DNA of 64,000 bases. Source: Gnetum montanum (lineage: Eukaryota; Streptophyta; Gnetopsida; Gnetales; Gnetaceae). Location: NCBI GenBank assembly GCA_015680685.1, contig MNCI01011103.1, positions 420,724 to 484,723 on the forward strand, given 5' to 3'. A model generated the notes under the pieces. The model worked only from the letters and a program-made list of their open reading frames with translations. It was not told the DNA's origin and searched no databases. Made by a program: the position numbers and the translations under genes. Positions 45,372 to 57,672 of this stretch are shown here, piece after piece. How positions within the stretch are numbered: position 1 is the first letter of the stretch; every line of letters starts with the position of its first letter.

Positions 45372-46303
45372 TGATGAGTGGTGAGGTACCCCTCCATCCA
45401 ACTATATGAACAACAAAGCATTCACATATGATCCAGTCAAATTCCTCGGACTTTGTTGTTTCCAATGCACTAGCCCTTTAGGAAGTAAATCTAGCCTTAA
45501 GGTTAATCGTTGTCTTCCCAATTACACTTGTGACGTTTATTGATATGGTTACGTGTAACTGAGGCATTTGATTTTTATCATTTTTATGTTTTACAAATCG
45601 ATGCTCAAATATGAATAAAAGTAATTTGATTAACTAATATAAATTAACTAATTTACTAGCATTTAACTAATCCTAACATAAGTATCTGTTCCTGCTTTCC
45701 GTACACATCCTAAACCCACATATCTGTTGCTGGGCAACCAAGCACTACGCTACTGGGCATACCAAGCACTACGCTACTGGGCATACCAAGCAATAATGCT
45801 GCTAGAATTACCACACGAATACATGTTATGCTTAAAGTGGTCGTACTTATGTATTTAATCTATCTAGCATAATAACCTCATTAACTTCATCACTAGAAAA
45901 TATTTGTGAAATAATTAAAAACATTGAATGCATAAATAAAATAGCTAATATATCCAAAGTGCTACAAGGTTTATCAGAAAGCTCATCCTTATTGTTGCAC
46001 ACACTGTCATGCTCAAGTACAACAATGCTTGAATAAAGATCCATACACTCAATAACTCTTGTTGTAGGCACTCAGGGGAAAAAATTCTAACTTTCGAATG
46101 GAAAAAATGCAAGAGCTTCACTACTATTGAAATCTAGATTGCCATAAGTGTGGCTAGTAGGCACATATTTATAGGTGATAGACAAACACTCCATCAATGA
46201 GGCCTCATCAATGCAGGGTGAGATGTGTCAGCGAGGCCTCATCGATGCAGTCAATTACATCAATGAGGCCTCATTGACATAGCCAATCAATGATAACTCA
46301 TCA
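45372..46303 (-). repeat. Element C 5' LTR
   Basis: 932 bp, from TGATGAGTGGTG to AACTCATCA, with sense TATA at 46166-46173. It is intact where A's LTR is split by B. A 24-bp unit (CCAAGCACTACGCTACTGGG and 4 more) is tandemly doubled at 45738-45785, then followed by a diverged third unit; A has only one of the doubled pair. Confidence 0.93.
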
Positions 46304-46726
46304 GATTTCTAAAAGTAAACTTACTATATCACTATTCAACCAACTATTCTTTATAGGTTTTTTTCCCATGGGATCCTCCTCTATCAAATAAATATTGAAA
46401 ATAGATAGAAGAAATTCAAAAATCATTTTTTGCTCCAAGAATTTATAATGTAGCGAAAGACACAATATGATATTATGGTTCTTGAAGTAAAGATGATGTC
46501 ACTAGAAGTTGAAGCTATCTGTCAATTTATAGTCACCACTTATAATCCTTCTACATCTTTATTGGATAACTACTTTAAAATAGTGATTATGAAAACTAAT
46601 AACATCAAATGACTTCATGAGGGAGTTTTATGGCAAAATAAATGAAATATTCAAGTATTTTTTAGTGCATCCAAGTCTTATAGATATAGATATAACATGC
46701 TACTATTTGAACAACTAAAATGTTTC
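46304..46726. repeat. Right flank of element C, duplicated at 20607-21029
   Basis: Non-LTR DNA starting GATTTCTAAAAG that matches the right flank of A at high identity up to AAAATGTTTC. It shows that A and C share a genomic context and not only element sequence. Confidence 0.85.
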
Positions 46727-46770
46727 TTGTTACAATGATATAACATTATATCATTGTAATAAATAACAAG
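46726..46770. repeat. 45-bp near-perfect palindrome at the duplication breakpoint
   Basis: CTTGTTACAATGATATAA is followed by its near inverse (TTATATCATTGTAA, then TAACAAG). It begins exactly where homology between the two flanks ends. It could be a tiny MITE remnant or a hairpin linked to the breakpoint. Confidence 0.7.
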
Positions 46771-47463
46771 TTGCCTATAACACTAAAATGTCCTACAAAC
46801 CATTACATTAACCCAACTCTATGTCCTCGAGATGATTAATGATTTTCATATGGTGACCTTACTTTGTAAACACTATTCACAAGGATGGAAAAAGCTAAAA
46901 GTTTTTAAAAGTAAAAAGTATAAAATATTTAATATAAAAGAATGTATATACAATTATATAAATAAAAGCATCAAAAGTTGTTAAAAATCATAAAAATATG
47001 ATGAACCATAGTATTATTTACATGTACAAAGCTTAAAAAAATTATAACAATGTAAGACTCACATAAAGTTAATAGGGTGTCATAAAATAAATTAAAGAAA
47101 TGAGATGAAAAGAATATTAAAAATTATGATAATGTGATGCTCATGTAAACTTTCTATGGTACTAAATAATAAAATTTACCAAAAAAATATATGAAAAAGG
47201 AGATGAGGTGAGCCATATAATCTGTTTGAATGCAATGAAGTTAATCTATTTACCCCATTTCGTAGCAAGGCTATCATAATGATAATCTTTCAATTATTTA
47301 AATAATTACTATTGATAAAAATACATTAATGGTCATGATTTTTGAATTAATGATAGTGTGTTTAGAATTATTTTTAAGTTATTTTTTAATTAGGTAAAAT
47401 ATACTTCAACCCGTACTTATTCTTATTCAATTTATAAAAATTTCAATTTTAATTTCAGTTATA
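46771..47463. other. AT-rich DNA, no gene seen
   Basis: Very AT-rich, without open frames or recognisable element parts. Confidence 0.5.
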
Positions 47464-47660
47464 ATTGTAAAATATGCTTCCATGAGGCTTAAATTTATTA
47501 AACATTTTGAATCATCTTTTTACCTTCAGTGACCCAACTATCTATTGTCTACCGTGGCTTTAGTATGATTGTAAAATATGTTTCCATTGGGCTTAAAATT
47601 ACGAAACATTTTGAACCATCAATTTACCTTCGCGACCCAACGGTCTATGGTGGCTTTACT
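47464..47660. repeat. Diverged tandem duplication, period 104 bp
   Basis: Copies at 47464-47567 and 47568-47660 share ATTGTAAAATATG, GGCTTAAA, AAACATTTTGAA, TTTACCTTC and GTGGCTTTA. They lie just upstream of the CpG-containing island. Confidence 0.8.
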
Positions 47661-47739
47661 GTTGACAAGACCATGGCATTTTGAATATTAGAATATCACA
47701 TTATTAAAATAGCTCAGAACCTAAAGCAAGACGGTTCCA

Positions 47740-48620
47740 CCACAATCGGTCGGTGACATCATGAATAGTACCGTGAAAGAAGGATCCCAGCCGTCGAGAA
47801 AGTATAAATGCAAGGAAGGTGTTGGAGACAAATTTTAGTGGAGTAACGATGACGCCAAAGAAGGTACGTACAATAGTGTGTTTATTTGTTTCAGTAATGA
47901 ATTGACAGTGAATAAAGGAGCTATAAAAGTTAGTAATGCCTCATGTACTTATGTCCAAGGGCAAAGAAGATGCAAAATCAAAGACGAGGAATGGTTCTTG
48001 TGAATGGCAGCCATGACTGTGCGCAAGGCTTCCACACTGCAGGCAATGCTGAAGCCACCATGGACAGCAGTGGCGTAGCAATCCCAATTGCTGAGCCATG
48101 AAGTGAAGCAGTGACATTGATATCAACAACGCATCTTTGCAAATTATCTTGTGCATCCATTCCAACATACACCACACCGGTACCGGTACCCTTCCCCTTT
48201 GCGCGGCTGGAACACCCATCTTCTTCTACATCATGTGCCTGATGTTGCCATTTCTGATTCTCTTCTTCATCACTCCGTCTGTAACTCTGCTCCCCTAATT
48301 CGTGATTGCCGAGGCTGTGCTGGTGATTGGTCTTATTTATATTATAAAAAGCAAGAGGAAATCCGCGTACAAAAGGGGCCGTGGTTGACAAAGCATGACA
48401 ATGGGATGAGGCTGTCGCAGTCAGCTGATTCAGCTCAGATTTTGCAGTGTGAAATTAGGAATGAGGATCCGATATCGCAAATTCGGATTGCGGGTGTATT
48501 CGATTTTCATCATCGCAGCCACATTCCTCTCCTCTCCCGACAAATGTAACATCGCGCCTACTCAGACGACGCATTAGTTGAAGCGGCATTTTCCTTTAGA
48601 TAAAGCTGCAGTGACCAAGT
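47740..48620. other. CpG-containing low-AT island, possible non-element gene or gene remnant
   Basis: This stretch stands out by its many CpG sites (GGTCGGTGAC, CCGTCGAG, ACCGGTACCGGTACC, GCGCGG), which are rare in the neighbouring DNA. On the plus strand a TATA box (TATAAAT, 47803-47809) lies 40 bp before ATGACGCCAAAGAAG (47849-47863), which is directly followed by the donor-like GTACGT. On the minus strand 47978-48391 is open for 137 codons (with VVYVGMDAQDNLQRCVVDIN and ASLHGSAIGIATPLLS). I recognise neither product, and cannot say which strand is coding. It could be a diverged or broken single-copy gene. Confidence 0.35.
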
Positions 48621-51600
48621 GAAATGTAGCAATAGCATTGGCGCGTGCCCATGGACTAAATGTAAGGCAGTTAAACAAATAAGCATAATCAGTTTTTTAT
48701 TATTATTTTTAAAAAATATTCGATTGCTTTATCTTACCTGGGATCATGCGTCTAGGTTGAAAGAGGGTGGGTTCATGATAAGCTTTGAACTAACTGTGTG
48801 AGCCGACAGAGGTGCTCAGAGCATTAATAGTATGCATTGCATTGCAATGGGAATGAGAAAACTCTTATATGTCTTCAGTGTTGCATTATTGACGTAGTAC
48901 TTCATGCACTAAGATGATGCTCAAAGAAAGTTCTTAATAATTATGACATGAATTTCGATCTATGTACAAATTGCTTTCCTAAATCACTTTTATTTTCAGC
49001 TTTCAATTATATAATTTCTTATGTATATTGAAATTTATAAAAATTCATAAATAATAAATTAAAAATAATAATAGTAAGTTATTTCCATAAACCCTTATTA
49101 AAAAGTAGATTACATTGGTTTTAAATATACTGCATAGTGCAAAATTTTCTTCCACACACATCTTGGTTGTTTGATAGAAAACATATTATGCTTTATTTGT
49201 ATTTTTAAAAGATCAAAATTCATTTTTAAGAAAAAGATTTATAGAATAAATATGACAGCCAATCCCTCATTTGCTCTCATCATTTACCATAATCTTGTGC
49301 AGCTATGATCACATTCTTGCAATGTATATCATGGTTCTCTATTGCTTGCTTCTAGGAAATAAGATAGACCTTAGCTATATCAACTACAAGGATATCATAC
49401 AAGACTTCTTCAAGATGTGGATCTCTTTCATTTTCATGATGATGCAAGTATAACCATCCTTGACATGTTCATTATCAATAGCAAGAAAGGAATTGTTTAG
49501 AATGCTAAGAAGAAAAGCACTAAGATTGGTGTAATGTATTCATCCATATCACAAGCACTAGATACACATGGATCCCATCTCTCTAGGTTCATGTTAATTA
49601 AAGGGTAACTTAGATTCACTTTAAGGAAGGCAATATAGATATATGCCAAGACCATTAGCAAAATGGGCTACATCCTATCTATATTTGATTGAATAAGATA
49701 GGCTTGAGCAATAATTCACTCAAGAAAACATTCCAAAGTTACTTGGGAAGCCACCAATTTTAGATGATAAGCCCATTAGTATCCCTACTTAGTCTTTAAG
49801 TAATCATGAGTCATCCAAGAAAGCATCAAATGTAGGATCGTCTCAATACCATGAAGTTGATAAAGAGGAGGGCTTTAATGATAAGATTAAGCTTGAGAAG
49901 TAGGTATGTAACACCTTGTGTTCCTAGCACTTTGAGTTAGTATTCATTCATCATGTTCTTGAGTTCTTTTATATGTTTTATAGGTGGGTCTATATGGGTA
50001 CATATATTATATGGATACATGGGATGTTATTATTAAAGTTAATATGCCTAAGTGATGAGATGCTAGTTATGCATTATGATATTTCTATGCTTACACATAG
50101 ACCTAGTTGGATGAACTAATAGGTATCACAAAGATTGGTTAGTGCCTAGGGCCACTTTGGCAAGTATATATCTACTATATTTGGCTAGATGTATTTTCAT
50201 GCACCTTGTTTATTGTTAGTATTGTAGTTGTTGGGTTAGTATGTGGTACGTATTTAATGGTTAGCATTTATATGTTAGGAAGCTATATATTATATGTAAT
50301 GTGGGTTAAGTGTTATTTATTTACCAATATGTATGATAACTTGGTTTATCTTTCATCCTAATCAATTGGCATAAGTAGTGTAATTAGTCTATTTTGTTAA
50401 ATTTTATTTTAGGTTAATATATGTTATATTTAATGTTTATATATTATTATTATGTATGTTAGTTAAATTTTTACATGAGTAAATACGTGGATAGTTTAGT
50501 TTATAATTATTTAAACAAATTTAGTAATGTGTGATGTGGAAAGATTAATTAGTTAAGTTTTACATTATGGAAGTTTACATGTAAGATAGGCTTGATGGGT
50601 TGGACTAGTTGGCTTTTTGGGAAATTTTTTTAATTAAGTTTAGGAAAAAGTTAATTAGGATTAGGGTTAAGATTATCATGATTTTAGAAGGCCTAATTGT
50701 ATATCTACCTTGTTCTAAACCTAAGGGAAATATTGAGACATTCTTTGGGTAAGATGTTGAAGCTCTATTAATTTTAAAGGTAATAACTATGCAAGATCAA
50801 GATCTTAGTGATAATGTGTCATAACCTTGGTTTGGTAGTGACCTATGTGTCCCTTTTAAATTTCTAGTGACAATTTCTAGGTGAGAGCCTTTGTTTTCTT
50901 TCCTTTGTTTTGACACATTCATTAGGTTTAGTGCCACAAGCTTGAAATTATGCATTCATGACATTTTTTATATTTTCTACTTTAATTTTATGGCTACAAA
51001 ATGTTGTGTAAGACTTAGTAATGATGATTACTTAGGGTTGGATCTTTACATTATCAAGTTGTATTTTTGTGCCTTTGGTCGTATCCATTTTAACATAGTT
51101 GTTTGAAATCATGTGGCAAATTTTTTTCATAACATTTAATATTTACAACTTTGGTGATATTTTTGTTTTCTTTTCTTACATCTAGATGTCCTTTCATTGG
51201 CTTTATATAGCGTAGGTATGCACTATGTCCTTGTTAGATAGATTCTTTAATTGTCAAGCTAATTTGGAAGCATTCATGTGTTTTGTTTAGTTTTAGTTTA
51301 GCGTGTATGTTTTATTTTTCGTTTTACTTTTCCTTTATTTGAAATCGCCCACAATCCCATAGTAGTGCCTATCATGAATTGTGGAAAGGTTTTCATCAGT
51401 TTGTAATCCACCACCATGAGTTATAGTGAGATCATAGTAGGGTTACAATACCCCATCGTGAGCCATGATGAGGCCATAGTTCTCCATCACAAGTCGCAGT
51501 GACATTGTAGTTCCCATTTTTGTTACATTTCTCAATTTTTGTTACTTTCATTATGGAAGTCTATGGCTAGTTTGAGTTCCAAGTTAGTGGTAAATTTTAG

Positions 51601-52546
51601 TCAATTTTAGATCTGAGTTTTTGATTAAGATTAACTCCACTATGATTATGTTAGTAATTGTTTCGTGTGGGCATAGTTGTGTACTTTTTCCCACAATAAT
51701 GTGGTAGTCCTCCACCATTAAATCTATTGTTCATTAAGATTATCTTGATGTTTTTGTTATTATATTCTATTTTGACTTCTAGTTGGTTCAACATAATTGC
51801 ATTATTGTGTTGTGTTTGGGAGCTAGCATTGAGTTTATGAGATTGGGTTATGCTGGATACCTTGGAGTAACATTGAATTATCCCCACTATGATGCATTAA
51901 TGAGGCTCCTATCATGGTCCCCATCCTGTGAGAAAGAGGAAGACTTGTGATCTTTTCTAGTTCCTATTTTTCTCCAAAATAATAAAGGATTGTTAACATC
52001 TCTAACATAAGATGCATTTCAAACATTAGGATGTTCAACATAACTAGGATTGACTGAGATTAATAATAGAAGCCCCATGGGTAGAGTGATCTAGTTTTAA
52101 TTATGGGTTTTGGAACAAGTCCACATGATAACCATTTTATAAGATTCACTAATTATTTTGCATGCAAGTCTTCATGCTTATGCTTGGTTAGTTGGTGGTA
52201 GTGAGGTTTTATTTTTAATAGATTTTTAAGAGTTTGGTCGATCCAAAACATGCAGTCAACTTGTCTCAATAAAATTTGAAAATAATATAGCTTAGTTTAG
52301 TGAACGAGAGGGTTCAATTAAGTTGACAAAATTGAGTTATGATGTAGTTGAGTAGATTTATATACGAGATTCCATTATGAAAAATTGAAATTTTTTGTAA
52401 TTTTAAACTATAAAATATTTGTGATACATATGAGTTTTGAGCTAATCATGGGCTCATTGAAAAGCTCATTCTATTTTCTATAAATACATAAAATTTTAGA
52501 TAAACTATAGTTTATTTGATGGTTTAAATATAGCTTTGATGAGCAA
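48621..52546. other. AT-rich unique DNA, no confident gene
   Basis: A nearly 4-kb stretch with only short open frames (49271-49453, 50891-51106, 51651-51887) that match no family I know. At 49912 TGTAACACCTTGTG resembles the start of some Ty3/gypsy LTRs, but no partner or border was found. Near 51400-51510 a few degenerate CATCGTGAGCCATGATGAGG-type words repeat with a spacing of about 40 bp. Confidence 0.4.
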
Positions 52547-53562
52547 CAAATACCCCATACACCCAATGATGATCCAGTTGAATTTTGTGGATGGAACTAG
52601 TGTGGCATCTAGATTATTAACCATTGATCATAAGTTGCTATCTTTTCACTTGGGCTAGTGGTAGCTTTGTCATGTGTGGTTTAGTCAAAAGTGAGGCATA
52701 TGATTATGATGTTGTGTGAGACTTAAAACTAACTTAATAATAATATAGAAATTAATTATTTAATCTAGTTAACAATAAAATTAAATCATAAACTATCCTA
52801 AGGGCAATGAGTATCTATTCCTAGCTTTCCGTGCACATCCTTAACTCATGTACTTACTACTAGGATTACCGAGTGTTATGCTGTTAGGAAAACTAAGTAA
52901 TAATGCTATTGGGATTACAAAGCGAGTACGTGTTTATGCTTGAAACTAGTCACACATATTCTACTGATTAATTAACATGCATGGAAATGTAAATATTAAC
53001 TAAGTACATAGAAAGTAAATTGCATTTAAAGTAAATCTATTCTAAGTCAAAGTGTTGTAATGAATATGAATCAATCTCAAACTTATTACCATTCATGGAA
53101 TGTGTCCAAGTACAATGCCACTTGAATAAGACATCGTACAATTAACTCAAACTCATGGTGTGGGCACTCATTAACTGCTTGCTAAGATTGCATAAACAAA
53201 CTGCAAGAGTCTGGTTACACTATTGACCAAATGGGATGAAATACATGGTGGATGCTAGCATATTTATAGGAATATACAAACATTCTATCAATAGGAATAT
53301 ATTAATGCATTTGGCTCCATCACCAGGGATGCGTTGATAGAAATGCATCAACATAGATGTGTTAATGTAGCTAAGTTATAGTAGATGGAATATAGCATCT
53401 ATGATGTAGTAGCCAATAGACATGCATTGAGAGGAATGGTAAAATGCAAATGTGACATAGCATTTATGATATCTACAACATCTCAACTAATTGATAAAAT
53501 TGACAAAGTGATGGTTCATCATATTCCAACAACTTAGCTACTTGACATATCATGTCTCATCA
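52547..53562 (-). repeat. Element D 3' LTR
   Basis: From TGATGAGCAAC to GTCTCATCA, 1016 bp, same architecture as the other LTRs: ATTACCGAGTGTTATGCTG repeat words, sense TATA box at 53261-53268 and U3 repeats with ATGCATCAACATAGATG words. No PBS lies to its left and a PPT lies to its right, so it is a 3' LTR with the element body on the right, beyond the window. Confidence 0.85.
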
Positions 53563-53577
53563 TACCCCCACGAATGA
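53563..53577 (-). promoter_or_regulatory. Polypurine tract of element D
   Basis: The plus strand reads TACCCCCACGAATGA, directly beside the 3' LTR; the sense strand has a G5 run as in element B. Confidence 0.7.
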
Positions 53578-54912
53578 CAAAGAACTCATCCTTGAGTTAT
53601 ATATAAATGAACAAAGTTTCATTACAAGAATTGGGAGGTGACCAAGACTAGATTGGCTACCATTATAAAACTAGAGTTCCACATACACAATTTTATTCAA
53701 GTGGATGTATTAAAAAATTACAAAAAGATTGAATGGATGTTAAAGTTTACAAAATTGCAAAGGTCTTCAAAAATCCACCAAGGATGTATCTTCATGATGT
53801 TGCTAGCAGTGGTTGTTTTTTCAACCTTGGTTCTTCTCTTTTACGCCAAATATGTTTGAAGGATGAACTAAAATTTCTTCTCATCATTCCTTGGATCTAA
53901 CAAATATGTGGTGTTTGAGCTTTAATCCTTATATGTGATATTATTTGTTCATGGGCATATCCTCCTTTTCTCTCCTCTTAGGCTTATTTCCTTTACTTTC
54001 AAAAGACCTTAAATCAGAGGCATTCCATTTGGAATCATCTAAAATTACCAAAGGATCAACATTAGTTTTGATAAATTTTTCTTAATGATTAATCCTTTCT
54101 GAATTTGTAATTATCTTAGAATTCTAAAAATTTTAGCATTTAAGCATTAGGTGATTTCATAATATTATTTCTCAAAGCTCTAAGGTAACTAAAATCATCA
54201 AGTTGTTTATGTTATTTTGATTATTTTTACTATTAGTGATCATCATGTTCAATAATGTGTTACAAAAATTTTAAAATTACATCCTTATCCCCCATGATAA
54301 ATGAGCTTAACTCTAGAAGCTTACAAGTTTTAAAAAAATTGAAATCAAAGGTTTGGTTCACATGATGACCAAGATATATATAAATTTGGAGGATAGTTTA
54401 ATATAAAAGTAGTACAAATTAATCGACATTTATAAGAAGTAGTTCCAAAATCATGCATAAAGTTTAAGAAGTTTTTCATGATGTCCTAAAAGATGTGTTA
54501 TTTTAGTTTAGAGTCATGATCAACAAAAGTCATGCAAGTGGGTCCTTCCCTAAGTAGGCTCATGCCATAATGCCATTACATAACCACCTATATAGATTTT
54601 CGTGGATACCTTAGAAGTTAAATGTAGACCATGCCTTTGTTTCAAACAACATACGATTGCCTTGGTTAGGATCTTGCACTATACTATACAAAACCATTAG
54701 GTTCATAATTACATGTAGACGTGAAATGAATAATGGGATGAGAAGGAATTATAGAGATTAGGACATGAGGTACCTTACCATGTTTGCAATTGGTTCTTGT
54801 GTCAATTATGATACAGATAATCATCATACCTATCCATCTAAGTTTTAGACCAAGTCCATACCATTAATAGTGGCCTCACATTGATGTTTCCCTTCTTTCT
54901 TGTAACAACTAG
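53578..54912 (-). other. Element D internal region without extra ORF
   Basis: 53578-54480 resembles neither the extra ORF of B and C nor any other protein; the plus-strand 73-codon frame at 53638-53859 has a hydrophobic end but no support. 54480-54890 is the conserved spacer (GCAAGTGGGTCCTTCCC, CATAACCACC words). Confidence 0.55.
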
Positions 54913-55553
54913 GAATTAGAAAAAATTTTGCAAAAAAATTGCTTCCTACTAACTATGCTTTGGGCTGGGGGGGAAAGCATAGTCCCAAGCTAGTGGAATT
55001 TGGACTTTTTGGTAGACTATGCTCCCCATGGAAGGCTGACTACTTTTAGGGGTGAATGTAGTTTGGGACTTGATAAAACTTATGAAAAGCTATCTTTTTG
55101 TTGACTATGCTCTCCACTGGAGGCTGACTATACTCCAAGGTGGTGGAGAGCATAGTCCTAGCACATAGAAAATTAAGTAGTGGCTAGCTTAACACTTAGA
55201 AAAATCTATGAAACTAGCCTTTGTGTTGACTACACTCTACATGAGGCTGACTATGTTGTATGGTAGTGGAGAGCATAGTCCCAACACTTAAGGAAAAAAT
55301 CTACAAAAGTTATCTTCATGCTAGCTACACTTAACTATGCTCTAGGGTAGTGGAGAGCATAGTCTCAACACATGGCAAATTTCTATAAAAAATGGGTTTT
55401 AAGCTAACTATGCTCTCCACTAGGTTGACTATGCTCTAGGGAAATGGAGAGTGTAGTTCCAACACTTAGCTAAATTTGCAAAAATTGGCCTAATGCTGAC
55501 ACTTAGAAAAAGTTGTAGTCGAGACGTTGTAGTCCAAATTTGGTGGTGTTTCA
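54913..55553 (-). repeat. Element E 3' LTR, built of palindromic repeats
   Basis: Ends GGTGGTGTTTCA (right border sure, left border approximate). Inside, the word ACTATGCTCTCCAC and its inverse GTGGAGAGCATAGT alternate about a dozen times in variants, each inverse followed by CCCAACACTTAG-like text. Each pair can fold as a hairpin. It aligns with 62491-63172. Confidence 0.8.
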
Positions 55554-55570
55554 TTGGTTCCTCTTTGTTG
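55554..55570 (-). promoter_or_regulatory. Polypurine tract of element E (candidate)
   Basis: The plus strand reads TTGGTTCCTCTTTGTTG, giving AAAGAGGAA on the sense strand directly before the 3' LTR border TGAAACACC. Confidence 0.55.
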
Positions 55571-56670
55571 AAATCTATAGGAGTGGCTTGAGAGATGTCG
55601 ACAAAGAACAACAAAGCACCATAATAGGCTTGGCACCAACATTGCTCATCAATACCTGATCAGATGACATTGCAATGTGCTCAAGAGTGCTATGGATAGC
55701 AGTCTGCTAGGAGTAATAGGTATAGGTAATGTACTAGGGATAAAAGGGAAGATGGAATGCAAACAAGGTGTTATGACACTAAAATATCATAGTTGACAGT
55801 GCCACAAAACTAGAGTGGCTAGCCCTTGAAAACATTAACCTCTCATGGGAGTGCTCATGAGAGAGTCATGGTGGATTTAGGGCTAGACCAGTTGTGAAAT
55901 TGCAGCTCTTTTAGACAAATTAGGGACATGCTTTTATCCATTTGCACTTTTTTTTCCTTTTTTTCCTTTTTGTTGTGGGATGAGCTTGCTTGGGGCTCTA
56001 CACTTTTCTAGATTCTTACTACAAGGTGCTTACCATTGAGTGAGTTGCACGTCACTAGATGGACTTTATTTTAGTATTTGTGAAACTGCATCGCATCTAT
56101 AGGATAGGTGTTTTCTCTTTGGGATGACTTGTGTTACAGCCCCCTGGGCTTTGACCAGCCAATAGAGGCTTTCCATGGAATGACTTGTGTTATGTCTATC
56201 TTGGGTTCTATAGTTTGACTTGAAGAGGGTGCCACGTGGTCACAACATGTGAATGTTAATGAGTTTGCAATCTTTGCTATGCGAGGCATGAAAGGGTATT
56301 AGAATGTGGGAGTGGATGTGTATAGGCTATAATGGGATGAGGGGGATGTGCACTCTTGAGAGGCTCAACTAGTCCAATCATGCACATCGAAGTGATCTAG
56401 TGACTTGTTGTTGTAATCAAATGTGCCTTTGCACAACTACCTCAAGGCTTCATCTTGCAAACACAACTTCGAGAAGACAAGAAATCCACAAAACATGAAA
56501 TGCAAATCCAATGTAGGGGGTGTAGATGTTGTGAGTGCTTCAAAGACTAGACAAGTGCAAGTGCTTGAAAAGCCAATGTGCCCACCCATGTAGTATAGAA
56601 GGGGAACAAGGGTGGTGCTTGCTCACTCACTTACGAGAGGATGGAAGGGATTGGTAGTGGCTAACTGTGA
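55571..56670 (-). other. Element E noncoding region
   Basis: No open frame or pol motif is seen where RT and integrase would be expected. Confidence 0.6.
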
Positions 56671-57602
56671 ATCTAGTTTAAGGTCCTAGTAGACCATGCT
56701 TTGCTAGTCTATAGTCTTAGCATACTACTATGCACTAGTTTAATGTCATAGTAGATGGATGTTATGCTAGTTTAGCATCATAACAGACAAGCTGTTGTGT
56801 TAGTTTAACGTCATGATGCAAGGATGAACAATGCCACTTTTAGCATCATAGAAGATGAGTGCTATGCTAGTTTAGCATCATAGTAGATGTGTTGTGCTAG
56901 TTTATAGTCATAGCTAACTACTATGCTAGTTTTAGCATCGTGGTGGACATGCTATGCTAGTTTATAGTCATAGTGGGCTACTATGCTAGTTTTAGCATCG
57001 TGGTGGACATGTGCATACCTTGCTTCAATGATATACGATGCTACATGCTACATGTAGTATGGCTTTAAGTATGGTGTATGATGATTTCATTGCATTTGTT
57101 ATGAGTATGTAAATCTAGGTCATTGTGAGCCATAGCGAGTCTATTATTAGTTTAAAGCTTTGATGGGCCCCATGCTAGTTTAAGGCCATTATGGGTCGAT
57201 GCTAGTTTAATGTCATTTCAGGCCACAGTGATAGTTTTAGGCCATTCTAAGCCCTTGCATTGTCGATTTAAGGTTGTAGCGGGCTATGTTTTGCTAGTTT
57301 AAGGCCTTGGTGAGTTGGGTGTTGCCATTTTATGGCCTTCGCAGGCCATGCATTGCCAGTTTAAGGCCTTGGCAGGATATGCATTACTAGTTTAAGGCTT
57401 TGGAGAGTCATGTGTTGCTAGTTTAAGGTCATGGTGGGCCATGCATTAATAGTTTAAGTCCTTGGTGAACTAAATTTTGCTAGTTTAAGGCCTTGGTGGG
57501 CCACATGTTGCTAGTTTAAGGTCTTGTCGGGTCGTGTGTTGCCAATTTAAGGCCTTAGTAGGCTACATATTGCTAGTTTAAGGCCATGGTGGGCCATGTG
57601 TT
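56671..57602. repeat. Minisatellite of about 38 bp units in element E
   Basis: More than 20 variant units of the type TGCTAGTTTAAGGCCTTGG plus TGGGCCATG. The first block (to about 57016) has TTTAGCATCATAG/TTATAGTCATAG variants, including a 78-bp higher-order repeat (GCTAGTTTTAGCATCGTGG at about 56930 and 56988). The second block (about 57140 on) is richer in TTTAAGGCCTTGG. Confidence 0.9.
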
Positions 57603-57672
57603 ACCTCCAGGAGGTTGCTAGCTTCCACCACTTGTTCAGGTGTCTTAGCCTTATGTTTGGCATTGTCTACTA

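Larger units (their letters stand above)
31751..46303 (-). mobile_element. Element C, complete Athila/Tat-like retrotransposon, sister of A
   Basis: 14.55 kb long, with LTRs of 927 and 932 bp and TSD GATAT/GATTT. The sense order is 5' LTR, PBS, gag, protease, RT, RNase H, integrase, spacer, internal promoter-like module, extra ORF, degenerate PPT, 3' LTR. Its two LTRs differ by about 12% by eye, so it is an old insertion. Its 5' LTR is nearer to the 5' LTR of A (5-6%) than to its own 3' LTR. No gene is intact. Confidence 0.93.

Noticed and set aside
48334-48350. Minus-strand TATA box TATAATATAAATAAG as promoter of the 137-codon frame
   Set aside because: It lies inside that frame and is equally TATA-like on the plus strand; AT-richness explains it.
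49912-49926. TGTAACACCTTGTG as the start of a solo LTR
   Set aside because: No matching end, TSD or second copy was found in the window.
53638-53859. 73-codon plus-strand frame with a hydrophobic C-terminus in element D
   Set aside because: It opposes the element's direction, has no relative in A, B or C, and a single hydrophobic run is common by chance.
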